NCBI GenBank assembly: GCA_023511455.1
Contig: JAIMBJ010000010.1
Location: forward strand, 1 to 64,000
Direction of reading: 5' to 3'
DNA: 64,000 nt
Source of the DNA: Bacillota bacterium
GTDB lineage: Bacteria; Armatimonadota; HRBIN16
In this document: positions 27,593-35,625 of the stretch, piece by piece
How positions within the stretch are numbered: position 1 is the first letter of the stretch
Layout of the letters: each line of letters starts with the position of its first letter
Notes under the pieces: generated by a model
The model's database searches: none
What the model was told of the DNA's origin: nothing
The model's input: the letters and a program-made list of their open reading frames with translations, nothing else
Position numbers and translations under genes: made by a program

Positions 27593-28759
27593 ATGTGGCA
27601 TCATCCACCCTTTATCCTTTCGCAAGACCCGTGGGACCTGCACCATCGCGCGGAGCGTGACCGCCAGCGCCATAACGAAAAGGTGAAGGAGGTCATTAAA
27701 CAGAACCTGGGCGAGATTATCAGCCAGCAGGACATCATCACCGCCCACGACGGCAAGATCGTGAAAATCCCCATCCGCGGGCTGGAGCTGCCGCGTATCC
27801 GCTTCGACCCGAACGCCGGTAAGCGCGTGGGTCAGGGCAGCGGCGGCACCCAACCTGGCGACATCTTGGGACGGCAACAGGGCGAAGGGCAGGGCGCAGG
27901 CAAGCAAGCCGGAACCGAACCCGGCGTGGACTTCTATGAGGCGGAGTTCACCATCGAGGAGCTGATGGAGCTGGTGTTCGAAGACCTGCACCTGCCCAAC
28001 CTGCAGGAAAAGGGCAACAAGCAGGTGATGGCGGACACCACCCAGTTCAACACCATCGCCCGCAAGGGCCCACTCTCCAATATCGACCGTAAGCGCACGC
28101 TCATCGAAGCGTACAAGCGCAGCGCGAAGGAAGGCAAACCGGGCTTCCAGATACACGCCGATGACCGTCGCTTCCGCTCGTGGGAAGTGGTGCCCGAGCC
28201 GCAGCGCAACGCCGTCATCTTCGCGATGCGCGATGTGTCGGGCAGCATGGGCGAGTTCGAGGCGTACATCTGCCGCTCGTTCTACTTCTGGATGCTGCGC
28301 TTCCTGCGCACCAAATACACCAACACCGAGATTGTCTTTATCACCTGTCATACCATCGCCAAAGAGGTGGACGAACACGAGTTCTTCGCAGCGGGTGATT
28401 CGGGAGGCACCAAACTCTCGGAAGCATATAAGCTCGCGCTGGAGATTATCGATAAACGCTATAACCCGCGCGAGTGGAACATCTATCCCTTCCTTTTCTC
28501 CGACGGTTACAACTGGGGCGACCGCGAGGTGGTGCAACTGGTCGAGCAGATGGCGTCCATCAGCAACCTGATTGGCTACGGCGAGATTGCCGACGAGCTG
28601 TGGGGGCATGCGGATGCTTTCGCGCCGCTGGGGCAGGCGCTGCAAGAACGTTTCGCCAGTGACCCGCGCGTGGTGTTGGTGCGTATCACCAGCAAAGAGG
28701 ACGTCTGGCCCGCGCTAAAGAGGTTCTTCAGCAAGCACCCGGAGGTCGGTACAGCATGA
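27593..28759 (+). CDS. yhbH: YhbH/YeaH-family DUF444 protein
   Basis: A 388-residue DUF444 protein, always found with PrkA and SpoVR. The N-terminal segment WDLHHRAERDRQRHNEKVKE is characteristic. The C-terminal half is von Willebrand A-like with a MIDAS motif DVSGSMG, suggesting metal-dependent protein binding. The start is either ATG 27593 or GTG 27584; I favour the ATG with AGAGG eight bases upstream. A G+C-rich hairpin fills the 49-base gap after prkA and may set relative expression. The end overlaps spoVR by four bases (ATGA). Confidence 0.92.
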   Translation: MWHHPPFILSQDPWDLHHRAERDRQRHNEKVKEVIKQNLGEIISQQDIITAHDGKIVKIPIRGLELPRIRFDPNAGKRVGQGSGGTQPGDILGRQQGEGQGAGKQAGTEPGVDFYEAEFTIEELMELVFEDLHLPNLQEKGNKQVMADTTQFNTIARKGPLSNIDRKRTLIEAYKRSAKEGKPGFQIHADDRRFRSWEVVPEPQRNAVIFAMRDVSGSMGEFEAYICRSFYFWMLRFLRTKYTNTEIVFITCHTIAKEVDEHEFFAAGDSGGTKLSEAYKLALEIIDKRYNPREWNIYPFLFSDGYNWGDREVVQLVEQMASISNLIGYGEIADELWGHADAFAPLGQALQERFASDPRVVLVRITSKEDVWPALKRFFSKHPEVGTA

Positions 28760-30204
28760 CTCCACAGGAACGCGCTGAGCTGGAAAAGTTCATCGAGCAG
28801 GCGTGGGAAAAGGTGCACGAGCTGGGTTTAGACCCCTTCCCCGTGCATTTTGAGCTCGTGCCTGCGCATATCATCTACGAGATTGGCGCGTACGGGCTAC
28901 CCGCACGCTTCTCGCACTGGACGTTCGGGCGCGATTATCACCGCCAGAAGACGATGTACGAATACAACATCGCCCGTATCTACGAGCTGGTCATCAACAC
29001 CGACCCGTCGCAGGCGTTTCTGCTGGAGAACAACTCGTTGCTTGCCAACAAGCTGGTGGTGGCGCACGTGCTGGGGCACTCCGATTTCTTCAAAAACAAC
29101 ACCTACTTCGCGCATACCGACCGGCGCATGGTAGAACGCGCCCGCCTGCACGCTGACCGCATCCGCCAGTACGAGATGGAATACGGTCCCCAGAAGGTGG
29201 AACAGTTTCTGGACGCGGTGCTGAGCATCGAAGAGCATATCGACCCGGTGGAACCCACCTACCGCCGGCGCGCGCCCGAGGAATACGCCCAGCAAAAGCC
29301 GACCCTTACCCGCCCCAGCAGTGAGTTCGATGACCTTCTCGGGCGGGTGGAAACCCCAGAGCCGCCGACCACAAGGCGCATCCCGCCGGAACCGGAGAAA
29401 GACCTGTTGCTGTTCCTGCGCGACTATGCCCGCGACCTGGAAGACTGGCAGCGCGACATCATCGGCATGGTGCGCGAGGAGATGCTATACTTCCTGCCGC
29501 AAATCCGCACCAAGATAATGAACGAGGGCTGGGCATCGCTGATTCACGAGCGCGTGCTGGAGGCGTTGCCCTTAACTCCCGCCGAGCATATCGAGTTCCG
29601 CCGGATGCATTCCAGCGTGCTATCACCGGGCTCGCGGATGAGTCTGAACCCCTATTATGTCGGCTACCAGATTCTGCGCGACATCGAACGGCGATGGAAC
29701 GGCGAGCCACCCGAACAAGATGAGGAACCCGAAACCGACTGGCTGCAACGTCCCAAACCACGCCCCGTCGGAGAAGGCTGGCAGAAGCTGCTGGAAGTGC
29801 GCGAGATGGAATGCGACGTTACCTTCCTGCGCAAATATCTCACCGAATCGCTGGTCAAAAAACTCGACCTGTACACCTACAAGCTGGAAGAGGTGGACGG
29901 TGAACTGGTCTGGCGCGTGCAGGAGACCGATTGGGAGAAGGTGCGCGATACCCTGCTGGACTCGATGACCAACTTCGGCGTGCCGGTAGTCATGGTGGAG
30001 GACGGCGACTACGGGCGTCGGGGCGAGCTGTACCTTAAACACTACTACGACGGCAAACCGTTAGATATGGACTACACCCTGCGGACATTGAAAAACATCT
30101 ACACCATCTGGAACCGTCCGGTGCATCTGGAAACGGTGGTAGATGGCGACATCATGGTTTTCACCTACGACGGACAGCAGGTCACCCGGCAGGAAAGGCG
30201 ATAA
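28756..30204 (+). CDS. spoVR: SpoVR-family protein
   Basis: A 482-residue SpoVR homologue (YcgB in Escherichia coli). The family blocks are GLDPFPVHFELVP, ARFSHWTFGRDY, NTDPSQAFLLENNS and VVAHVLGHSDFFKNN, all within the first 120 residues. SpoVR affects spore cortex formation in Bacillus, but most carriers, including gram-negative bacteria, do not sporulate. Its biochemical role remains unsettled. It is translationally coupled to yhbH. Nothing in the window suggests sporulation. Confidence 0.95.
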   Translation: MTPQERAELEKFIEQAWEKVHELGLDPFPVHFELVPAHIIYEIGAYGLPARFSHWTFGRDYHRQKTMYEYNIARIYELVINTDPSQAFLLENNSLLANKLVVAHVLGHSDFFKNNTYFAHTDRRMVERARLHADRIRQYEMEYGPQKVEQFLDAVLSIEEHIDPVEPTYRRRAPEEYAQQKPTLTRPSSEFDDLLGRVETPEPPTTRRIPPEPEKDLLLFLRDYARDLEDWQRDIIGMVREEMLYFLPQIRTKIMNEGWASLIHERVLEALPLTPAEHIEFRRMHSSVLSPGSRMSLNPYYVGYQILRDIERRWNGEPPEQDEEPETDWLQRPKPRPVGEGWQKLLEVREMECDVTFLRKYLTESLVKKLDLYTYKLEEVDGELVWRVQETDWEKVRDTLLDSMTNFGVPVVMVEDGDYGRRGELYLKHYYDGKPLDMDYTLRTLKNIYTIWNRPVHLETVVDGDIMVFTYDGQQVTRQERR

Positions 30205-30237
30205 CACTTTCTTAACAATCGCCCTGCAGCGCCTGAC

Positions 30238-30266
30238 TTGACACACCGCCTCTCTCACGATACACT
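30238..30266 (+). promoter_or_regulatory. Promoter upstream of the gene at 30307
   Basis: TTGACA (30238-30243) and TACACT (30261-30266) are 17 bases apart, about 40 bases before the start codon. It separates the following three or four genes from the prkA operon. Confidence 0.72.
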
Positions 30267-30306
30267 AGCATACGGTTAAATTGCTCACTTTCCGGAGGTT
30301 GTGGTA

Positions 30307-31434
30307 TTGGGAACCGCTTATACTCCCGGTCTGGCGGTCAGCGCTCATGCCCTTATCCGTAAAACGCGGCGGTTGCCCCTGAAGGGAACAGTTATGGTGC
30401 AGGAAGGGCAGGAGGTGATGCCGGACACGGTTGTCGCCCGGGCGGAGATTCCGGGCATCATGCAAACGGTGCGGGTGGCAGAACAGCTGGGTGTGCAGCC
30501 CGATGAACTGCCTAAAATGCTCAAAGTGAAGGTGGGCGATACCGTGCAGGTGGGCACGGTACTGGCGGAGTCGCGGGGTTTATTCGGTTTATTCCGCAGC
30601 GAGGTGAAATCGCCCATTGAAGGCACGGTAGAGCTCATCTCCGAAGTCTCCGGACACATCGGCATCCGCGAGAAGCCCACTCCACTGGAAGTGAAAGCCT
30701 ATATTGCGGGCAAAGTGGTGGAAGTCATTCCGCAAGAGGGAGTGGTGGTGGAGACCCATGGCTCGCTGGTGCAGGGTATCTTTGGCGTGGGCGGTGAGCG
30801 CCTGGGCGAAATCAAGGTAGTCGTCGATAGCCCTGAACAGCCCATTACCGACGATATGATTACCCCCGACCTTGCTGGCAAGGTGATTGTGGGGGGCAGC
30901 TTTATTTCCGGCTCTGCCCTGCGCAAGGCAGGTGAGATGGGGGTGGTAGGCATCGTAGTGGGCGGCACGCTGGATACCGACCTGGTGGAGTTTCTGGGCT
31001 ACGACATCGGTGTGGCCATCACGGGGCACGAGGACATCCCGCTCACGCTGATCCTCACCGAAGGCTTTGGTGAGATACGCATGGCGCAACGCACTTTCGA
31101 CCTGCTGCGCAGTCTGGAGGGCAGAATGGCGTCCATCAACGGCGCAACGCAGATCCGGGCAGGGGTCATTCGTCCGGAGGTGATTGTGCCACGTCCCGAG
31201 CTGGCAAACGAGCCTCTGCCGCGGGCCGCGTTCGAAGCGCAGGTGCTGGAGATTGGCAGCCACGTGCGAATCATCCGCGAGCCGTATTTCGGCAGATTGG
31301 CAACGGTAACCGCTCTACCGCCACAGCTGGTGGAGATACCAACGGGCGCGATGGTTCGCGTGCTGGAGGCAGAGCTGGAAGACGGCAAGCAAGTGGTCGT
31401 TCCCCGCGCCAACGTGGAGATTATCGCCGATTAA
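30307..31434 (+). CDS. Barrel-sandwich/KOW-like protein of unknown function
   Basis: A 375-residue cytoplasmic protein without signal or membrane segments. The first 170 residues contain repeated biotinyl-lipoyl or RnfC-type barrel-sandwich patterns (KVKVGDTVQVGTVLAE, VKSPIEGTVELI, YIAGKVVEVIPQEGVVVET). A middle alpha/beta part has GKVIVGGSFISGSALRKAGEMGVVGIVVGG in pieces. The end resembles a KOW/SH3 fold (GSHVRIIREPYFGRLATV). No catalytic motif is obvious. TTG 30307 is the likely start, eight bases after GGAGG; a GTG at 30301 is too close to that site. It is followed 27 bases later by a two-component system, so it could be a target or accessory of it. Confidence 0.7.
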   Translation: MGTAYTPGLAVSAHALIRKTRRLPLKGTVMVQEGQEVMPDTVVARAEIPGIMQTVRVAEQLGVQPDELPKMLKVKVGDTVQVGTVLAESRGLFGLFRSEVKSPIEGTVELISEVSGHIGIREKPTPLEVKAYIAGKVVEVIPQEGVVVETHGSLVQGIFGVGGERLGEIKVVVDSPEQPITDDMITPDLAGKVIVGGSFISGSALRKAGEMGVVGIVVGGTLDTDLVEFLGYDIGVAITGHEDIPLTLILTEGFGEIRMAQRTFDLLRSLEGRMASINGATQIRAGVIRPEVIVPRPELANEPLPRAAFEAQVLEIGSHVRIIREPYFGRLATVTALPPQLVEIPTGAMVRVLEAELEDGKQVVVPRANVEIIAD

Positions 31435-31461
31435 ACCCCTCCGGGTAAGGGGGGAGGACAG

Positions 31462-32139
31462 ATGAAAATCCTTGTCGTTGACGACGAACAGCCGCTGCTG
31501 GACGCTCTGCAGTATGCACTGCAGCGTGAAGGGTTTGAGGTCGTCACCGCTACCGACTCGGAGGATGCCCTGCGGCTTTTTCACGAACAGAACCCGGACC
31601 TGGTGGTTCTGGATGTGATGCTGCCCACGCGCAGCGGGTTTGAAGTGTGCCAGATTCTGCGCAAGCGCAGCAACGTGCCCATCATCATGCTGACGGCTAA
31701 AGGGGCAGAAACAGACCGCGTGGTGGGACTGGAAATCGGCGCGGACGATTACGTGACCAAACCGTTCAGCATGAGGGAGCTCATAGCGCGCATCAAGTCG
31801 GTGATGCGACGCGCGAAGGCTGCTGTTCCTGTGGCGGGAAACGTGTTGAAGGCGGGCGAACTGAGCCTTGACGTGGAGCGCCACGAAGCCCGGCTGGGCG
31901 ACACTCTGCTGTCCCTTTCGCCGAAAGAGTTTGACCTGCTGCGCTTCCTGATGGAGCACCCGGGGCAGGTGTTCTCCCGACAAACCTTGCTGGACCGTGT
32001 GTGGGGCGAGGAAAGATATATCGAAGAGCGTACGGTAGATGTGCATATCCACTGGTTACGGGAAAAAATCGAGTCCGATCCGCGCAAGCCGAAGTATCTG
32101 TTGACAGTGCGTGGGGTTGGCTACAAGTTTCGAGGATGA
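31462..32139 (+). CDS. OmpR/PhoB-family response regulator
   Basis: A 225-residue DNA-binding response regulator. The receiver domain has the acidic pair Asp7-Asp8, the phosphorylation site Asp51 in VVLDVMLP, and the conserved Lys of VTKPF. The C-terminal winged helix shows the LSPKEFDLLRFLMEHPGQVFSR pattern (in parts) and the RTVDVHIHWLREKIE recognition helix. GGGGGAGGA precedes the ATG. The sensor kinase gene follows three bases after the stop, so the pair is cognate. The regulon is not evident; PhoB, ResD and VicR types all look alike at this level. Confidence 0.94.
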   Translation: MKILVVDDEQPLLDALQYALQREGFEVVTATDSEDALRLFHEQNPDLVVLDVMLPTRSGFEVCQILRKRSNVPIIMLTAKGAETDRVVGLEIGADDYVTKPFSMRELIARIKSVMRRAKAAVPVAGNVLKAGELSLDVERHEARLGDTLLSLSPKEFDLLRFLMEHPGQVFSRQTLLDRVWGEERYIEERTVDVHIHWLREKIESDPRKPKYLLTVRGVGYKFRG

Positions 32140-32142
32140 CAT

Positions 32143-33333
32143 ATGATAGCGTGGTTGCCGTGGCTGCTGGTGCTGGCTCTGGGCATCGCAGTCATGGTGT
32201 TGATGGTGAGGTTGCGTCGTCTCGAAGAACAGACAGATCCCCTCCAGAGGAGGTGCGAAGACCTCTCAGCCGAAGTGCAGCATTACCGCTCGTTGCTCCA
32301 TTACACGATGGAATCCCTGCAGGATGCGGTGCTGCTGGTTACCGCAGAAGGTACCATCGTCTCCGCAAATCCCGCCGCGTCGCGCTTGCTGGGGAGGGGA
32401 GTACTGGGACAGACCCTGTTGCAGCGCACCCTGTGTTACGACCTCAACCTGCTGTTGACCCGCTGCGTGCAGACTCAGCGCCCCCAACATGCGGAGATCC
32501 GATTTCCACACCCTCATCCCCGAACGGTGTTTGTGCGCATCCTGCCTCTGCCCACTGCACCCCAGGCTGCCGTCTCGAATTATCTGGTGGTGATGACAGA
32601 TATCAGTGAATTGCGCCGGCTGGAACAGATTCGCAGCGATTTTGTCGCCAACGTCTCGCATGAGCTGCGCACACCGCTTGCCTCCATCCGCGCCAACGCG
32701 GAAGCCCTGCTCGAATCGCCGCCGGACGACCCTGCTATTCAGCAAAAGTTTCTCAACACTATCGTGCAGCAAACCGAACGCCTGACTCGTATGACCGATG
32801 ACCTGCTGGTGCTGGCTAAGGCGGAGGCGCGTCCCATTCCCCAAGCGCAGGAAATCCACCTGAGCGGTGTGGTGCACTCTCTGGTAGACCAGCTCCGGGC
32901 GCAGGCGGAAGAGGTTGAGGTGACGCTGGTTGTGGATGTGCCGGAGGATTTTATCGTCTGTGCGCAGAGGGACCAGCTGGAACAGATTCTGTGGAACCTG
33001 ATAGACAACGCGATAAAATACAACCGGCGAGGTGGGCAGGTACGCATCTACGCACGAAAGGTACCTGAGGGAAGCGAGATTGTGGTAGAGGATACCGGCA
33101 TCGGCATCCCCAACGAACACCTCGAGCGCATCTTCGAACGGTTCTACCGCGTGGACAAGGCACGCAGCCGTGCCAAAGGGGGAACCGGGCTGGGGCTGTC
33201 CATCGTGAAGCATCTGGTAGAAGCGCATGGAGGGCGCGTATGGGTGGAGAGCGAACTGAACGTGGGTAGCCGTTTCGGCTTTGTGCTGCCCGATAGCCGA
33301 ACGGGATGCGCTGATAATGTCGCCGCTTCCTGA
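32143..33333 (+). CDS. PhoR-like sensor histidine kinase
   Basis: A 396-residue kinase with a single N-terminal membrane helix (residues 3-22). A PAS domain covers about 50-155, HisKA has His173 in VSHELRTPLA, and the ATPase domain has NLIDNAIKYN and GTGLGLSIVKHLVEAHGG (in parts). The architecture, one helix without a large periplasmic sensor and a PAS domain, matches PhoR and VicK/WalK-like kinases. It is the partner of the response regulator just upstream. The last 17 bases overlap the transporter gene. Confidence 0.93.
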   Translation: MIAWLPWLLVLALGIAVMVLMVRLRRLEEQTDPLQRRCEDLSAEVQHYRSLLHYTMESLQDAVLLVTAEGTIVSANPAASRLLGRGVLGQTLLQRTLCYDLNLLLTRCVQTQRPQHAEIRFPHPHPRTVFVRILPLPTAPQAAVSNYLVVMTDISELRRLEQIRSDFVANVSHELRTPLASIRANAEALLESPPDDPAIQQKFLNTIVQQTERLTRMTDDLLVLAKAEARPIPQAQEIHLSGVVHSLVDQLRAQAEEVEVTLVVDVPEDFIVCAQRDQLEQILWNLIDNAIKYNRRGGQVRIYARKVPEGSEIVVEDTGIGIPNEHLERIFERFYRVDKARSRAKGGTGLGLSIVKHLVEAHGGRVWVESELNVGSRFGFVLPDSRTGCADNVAAS

Positions 33334-34099
33334 AACACCCCTGCTCCATTATGTGCTGATGAGTCTGGCATCGTGGAGCGCAGGCCTTTTTGACGCCATT
33401 GTGGGCGGTGGCGGACTTATCCAGATACCTGCGCTTTTGCTCTTGTTTCCCCACCTTGACCCGGCAAGCGTGCTGGGAACCAACAAGCTCATCTCCATCA
33501 GTGGTACAACGATCGCCGCGTGGCAATACGCGCGTGGAGGACATGTGCGCTGGCGAAGCCTGCGCATACCCATTCTGGCAGCGTTTGTCGGTTCAGCGGC
33601 GGGAGCGAGGCTGGCAGGGCATCTCAGCGTGTCGGTGATGCGCCCTCTGGTGGTGGTGTTGCTGATAGCAGTCTGGGTATACACATGGCGGCGCAAGGAA
33701 CTGGGACTTCAGAGACGCAGCCCGCTAACCCGTTGCCACCCGGATCTGGTTACCTTTCTCATCGCGCTGGTCGTCGGCACGTACGACGGCTTCTTCGGGC
33801 CGGGCACGGGCAGCTTCATGATGTTCGGCATGACCACGTTGCTGGGTATGGAGTTTCTGCCGGCGACGGCACATACGAAGGTGCTGAATGCCACCACCAA
33901 CCTTGCCGCGCTGTTGACCTTCGCCTGGCAGGGGCACGTACAGTGGCTGCTGGCGATACCGTTCCTGCTGGCGAACGTGCTGGGCGGCTGGCTGGGCAGT
34001 CGGCTGGCAATGCGCCGGGGCAGTCCCTTTATCCGCAAGTTCTTCCTGTGGGCAGTGGCAGCCATTCTGGCAAGACTCATCTGGGACATGTGGGGATAA
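33317..34099 (+). CDS. TauE/SafE-family membrane transporter
   Basis: A 260-residue membrane protein with about eight helices arranged as two repeats. The repeats begin DAIVGGGGLIQIPALLL and GTYDGFFGPGTGSFMM, both diagnostic of the TauE/SafE (DUF81) family of sulfite or organosulfonate exporters. The ATG at 33317 overlaps the kinase gene; no strong ribosome site is seen, so translation may be coupled. Being in the same operon, it may be regulated by the two-component system, but the transported anion is not known. Confidence 0.88.
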   Translation: MSPLPETPLLHYVLMSLASWSAGLFDAIVGGGGLIQIPALLLLFPHLDPASVLGTNKLISISGTTIAAWQYARGGHVRWRSLRIPILAAFVGSAAGARLAGHLSVSVMRPLVVVLLIAVWVYTWRRKELGLQRRSPLTRCHPDLVTFLIALVVGTYDGFFGPGTGSFMMFGMTTLLGMEFLPATAHTKVLNATTNLAALLTFAWQGHVQWLLAIPFLLANVLGGWLGSRLAMRRGSPFIRKFFLWAVAAILARLIWDMWG

Positions 34100-34123
34100 C
34101 TGAAACTTTTTGCAGTTCATGTG

Positions 34124-34132
34124 TGTTATAAT
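34124..34132 (+). promoter_or_regulatory. Extended -10 promoter of the PIN gene remnant
   Basis: TGTTATAAT is a full extended -10 element with no good -35. Transcription would begin close to 34139, right at the GGAGG ribosome site of the PIN gene. Confidence 0.55.
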
Positions 34133-34148
34133 CATGCTGGAGGCATGC

Positions 34149-34532
34149 ATGCGAATTAGAGTATATGCTGACACATCCGTATATGGAGGTTTATAAGACG
34201 TAGATTTCGCTGCAGGAAGCCAGCTCTTTTTCAACCAAGTAAAACAGGGACAGCTGTTTCTTGTTACCTCTGCTTTAGTTGCAGATGAGGTGACGAGGGC
34301 GCCAGAAAATGTGCGAGCGGCTTTTTATACACTTCTGCCGTTTGCCGAACTTGCAGCGGTTACGAGCGAGGCCTTTTACTTACAGAAAGCGTATATAGAA
34401 GCAGGCGTTGTTACCGAGAGATGGCAGGGAGATGCCCTGCATGTAGCAGTAGCCACCGTAAATGGCGTAGATGTTGTGGTCAGCTGGAATTTCAAACATA
34501 TCGTGAACTATAACCGTATTCGAACGAGGTAA
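34149..34532 (+). pseudogene. PIN-domain toxin gene with a premature stop codon
   Basis: Reading from the ATG at 34149, after a GGAGG site, gives MRIRVYADTSVYGGL. TAA then falls at 34194-34196, and the frame runs on without another stop to 34532. The full frame (127 codons) has the layout of a PIN ribonuclease: the first acidic residue in YADTSV, the second near ADEVTRAPE, a third in WQGDALHVA, and the final D/N near VVSWNFKHIVN. The only obvious damage is one nonsense codon at position 16. A restart at GTG 34290 would lose the first catalytic Asp. The gene is probably inactive, unless the stop is read through or is a local sequence error. Confidence 0.75.
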
Positions 34533-34589
34533 ACAGGCGGTTGGGTTGGAGAGCAATAGACATCCGCACGCCTGTGGAGGTACTCATCG

Positions 34590-34799
34590 ATGATGAGCAA
34601 AACGAAAGAGTTTGACTGCGTACAGCTCCAGCATGGAGCTCAGCAGGCGCGACAGGAGCAGCTTGCGCACCTCAGTGAAGAGGAGATGCTCGCCTACTTT
34701 GCTCAATTACACGAACGGCTGTTGCTGGCAAAGTCGGGACAACGTTTAAGCGCCTCTGCCGAGATGCTGGAAACATCCGCCCACCCTCATAGAGAGTAG
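34590..34799 (+). CDS. Small partner protein of the PIN gene (FDCV-type, antitoxin-like)
   Basis: A 69-residue protein starting MMSKTKEFDCVQLQHGAQQARQ (in part). Short proteins with an FDCV motif near the N-terminus are often found next to PIN-domain toxin genes, so it is probably the cognate antitoxin. A GGAGG lies nine bases before the ATG. It follows the broken PIN gene by 57 bases and appears intact. Retention of an antitoxin after loss of its toxin is a common intermediate in decay of such modules. The functional call is inference. Confidence 0.55.
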   Translation: MMSKTKEFDCVQLQHGAQQARQEQLAHLSEEEMLAYFAQLHERLLLAKSGQRLSASAEMLETSAHPHRE

Positions 34800-34855
34800 A
34801 CGCAGGCTGATTTTGTTCTTGCTGTGTTAGATAAGAGCCGCGAGCTGTGGGCTTG

Positions 34856-35485
34856 TTATCTTCCGAGAAGGACATCGAAGAACTGGTTAATGTTTTCCCG
34901 TTTCCTATCCATAAGACTCAGGTACCAATCATATTGGGCCTCAATGCATTCACGCAATACGTCTTTGGTGATGACCAGTTCTACATGTAGTGGATATACA
35001 CATCTTCGCACTTCTGCCAAAGCTTCATCCATTCCATTCTCGCGCTCCCACCACGAGATGATGAAACCGGATAAGTCATACGAACGACCATTGTAGTCTG
35101 CCTGCTTCGCTAGCAGCCATGCAAAATCCCAGACGCGATCCGCGAAGGGCGAAGGGTACAGTTCCTGTACCCAGTTTTTAGCTTCCCATACAAAGTAGTC
35201 CCTACCGCATAAAAACAACCCATCTGGCGTACAATGGGATCGACTTTCGCGCAAGGTTTTTAGCTTATTGATAAGTCTTCTGTGGTTATCGCTAAGAGCG
35301 TTGGACGGAACGGAGATTTTGCTCCAGAAAATCCTGGGCTTCCCCGGCAGCACCTGATAACCACTTTGTTCAAAGTATTCCCTCAGCATCTCTTCGTAAA
35401 ACTTCGCGAACAGGAAGACACGCATTCCCCCTGAATTCTTCGGAGAAAACAACTCATCCAAGCGTTGTTCAATGTGATAGCTCAT
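34856..35485 (-). CDS. PD-(D/E)XK nuclease-like protein
   Basis: A 209-residue protein of no recognised family. It contains an apparently complete PD-(D/E)XK site: Pro87-Asp88, then Glu101-Ala-Lys103, with the hydrophobic strand DYFVWEAKNW typical of restriction-like nucleases. The ATG at 35485 is supported by GGAGG eight bases upstream; a longer frame to 35551 has no such site. It stands alone, opposite the toxin-antitoxin remnant. It may be an orphan restriction or defence nuclease. No methyltransferase is beside it. Confidence 0.6.
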   Translation of the reverse strand: MSYHIEQRLDELFSPKNSGGMRVFLFAKFYEEMLREYFEQSGYQVLPGKPRIFWSKISVPSNALSDNHRRLINKLKTLRESRSHCTPDGLFLCGRDYFVWEAKNWVQELYPSPFADRVWDFAWLLAKQADYNGRSYDLSGFIISWWERENGMDEALAEVRRCVYPLHVELVITKDVLRECIEAQYDWYLSLMDRKRENINQFFDVLLGR

Positions 35486-35625
35486 CAAGCACGCCTCCGA
35501 TTGCAGCTTGTCTGGGGTTCGGTGGAGCGCATGGCCTCCAGCAGATGACATGCGCCGAAATACTGACAGCCTAACACGTAAGGAGATACTTTTGTACTCG
35601 TGTACTCAGTCATCCCGATGACAGC

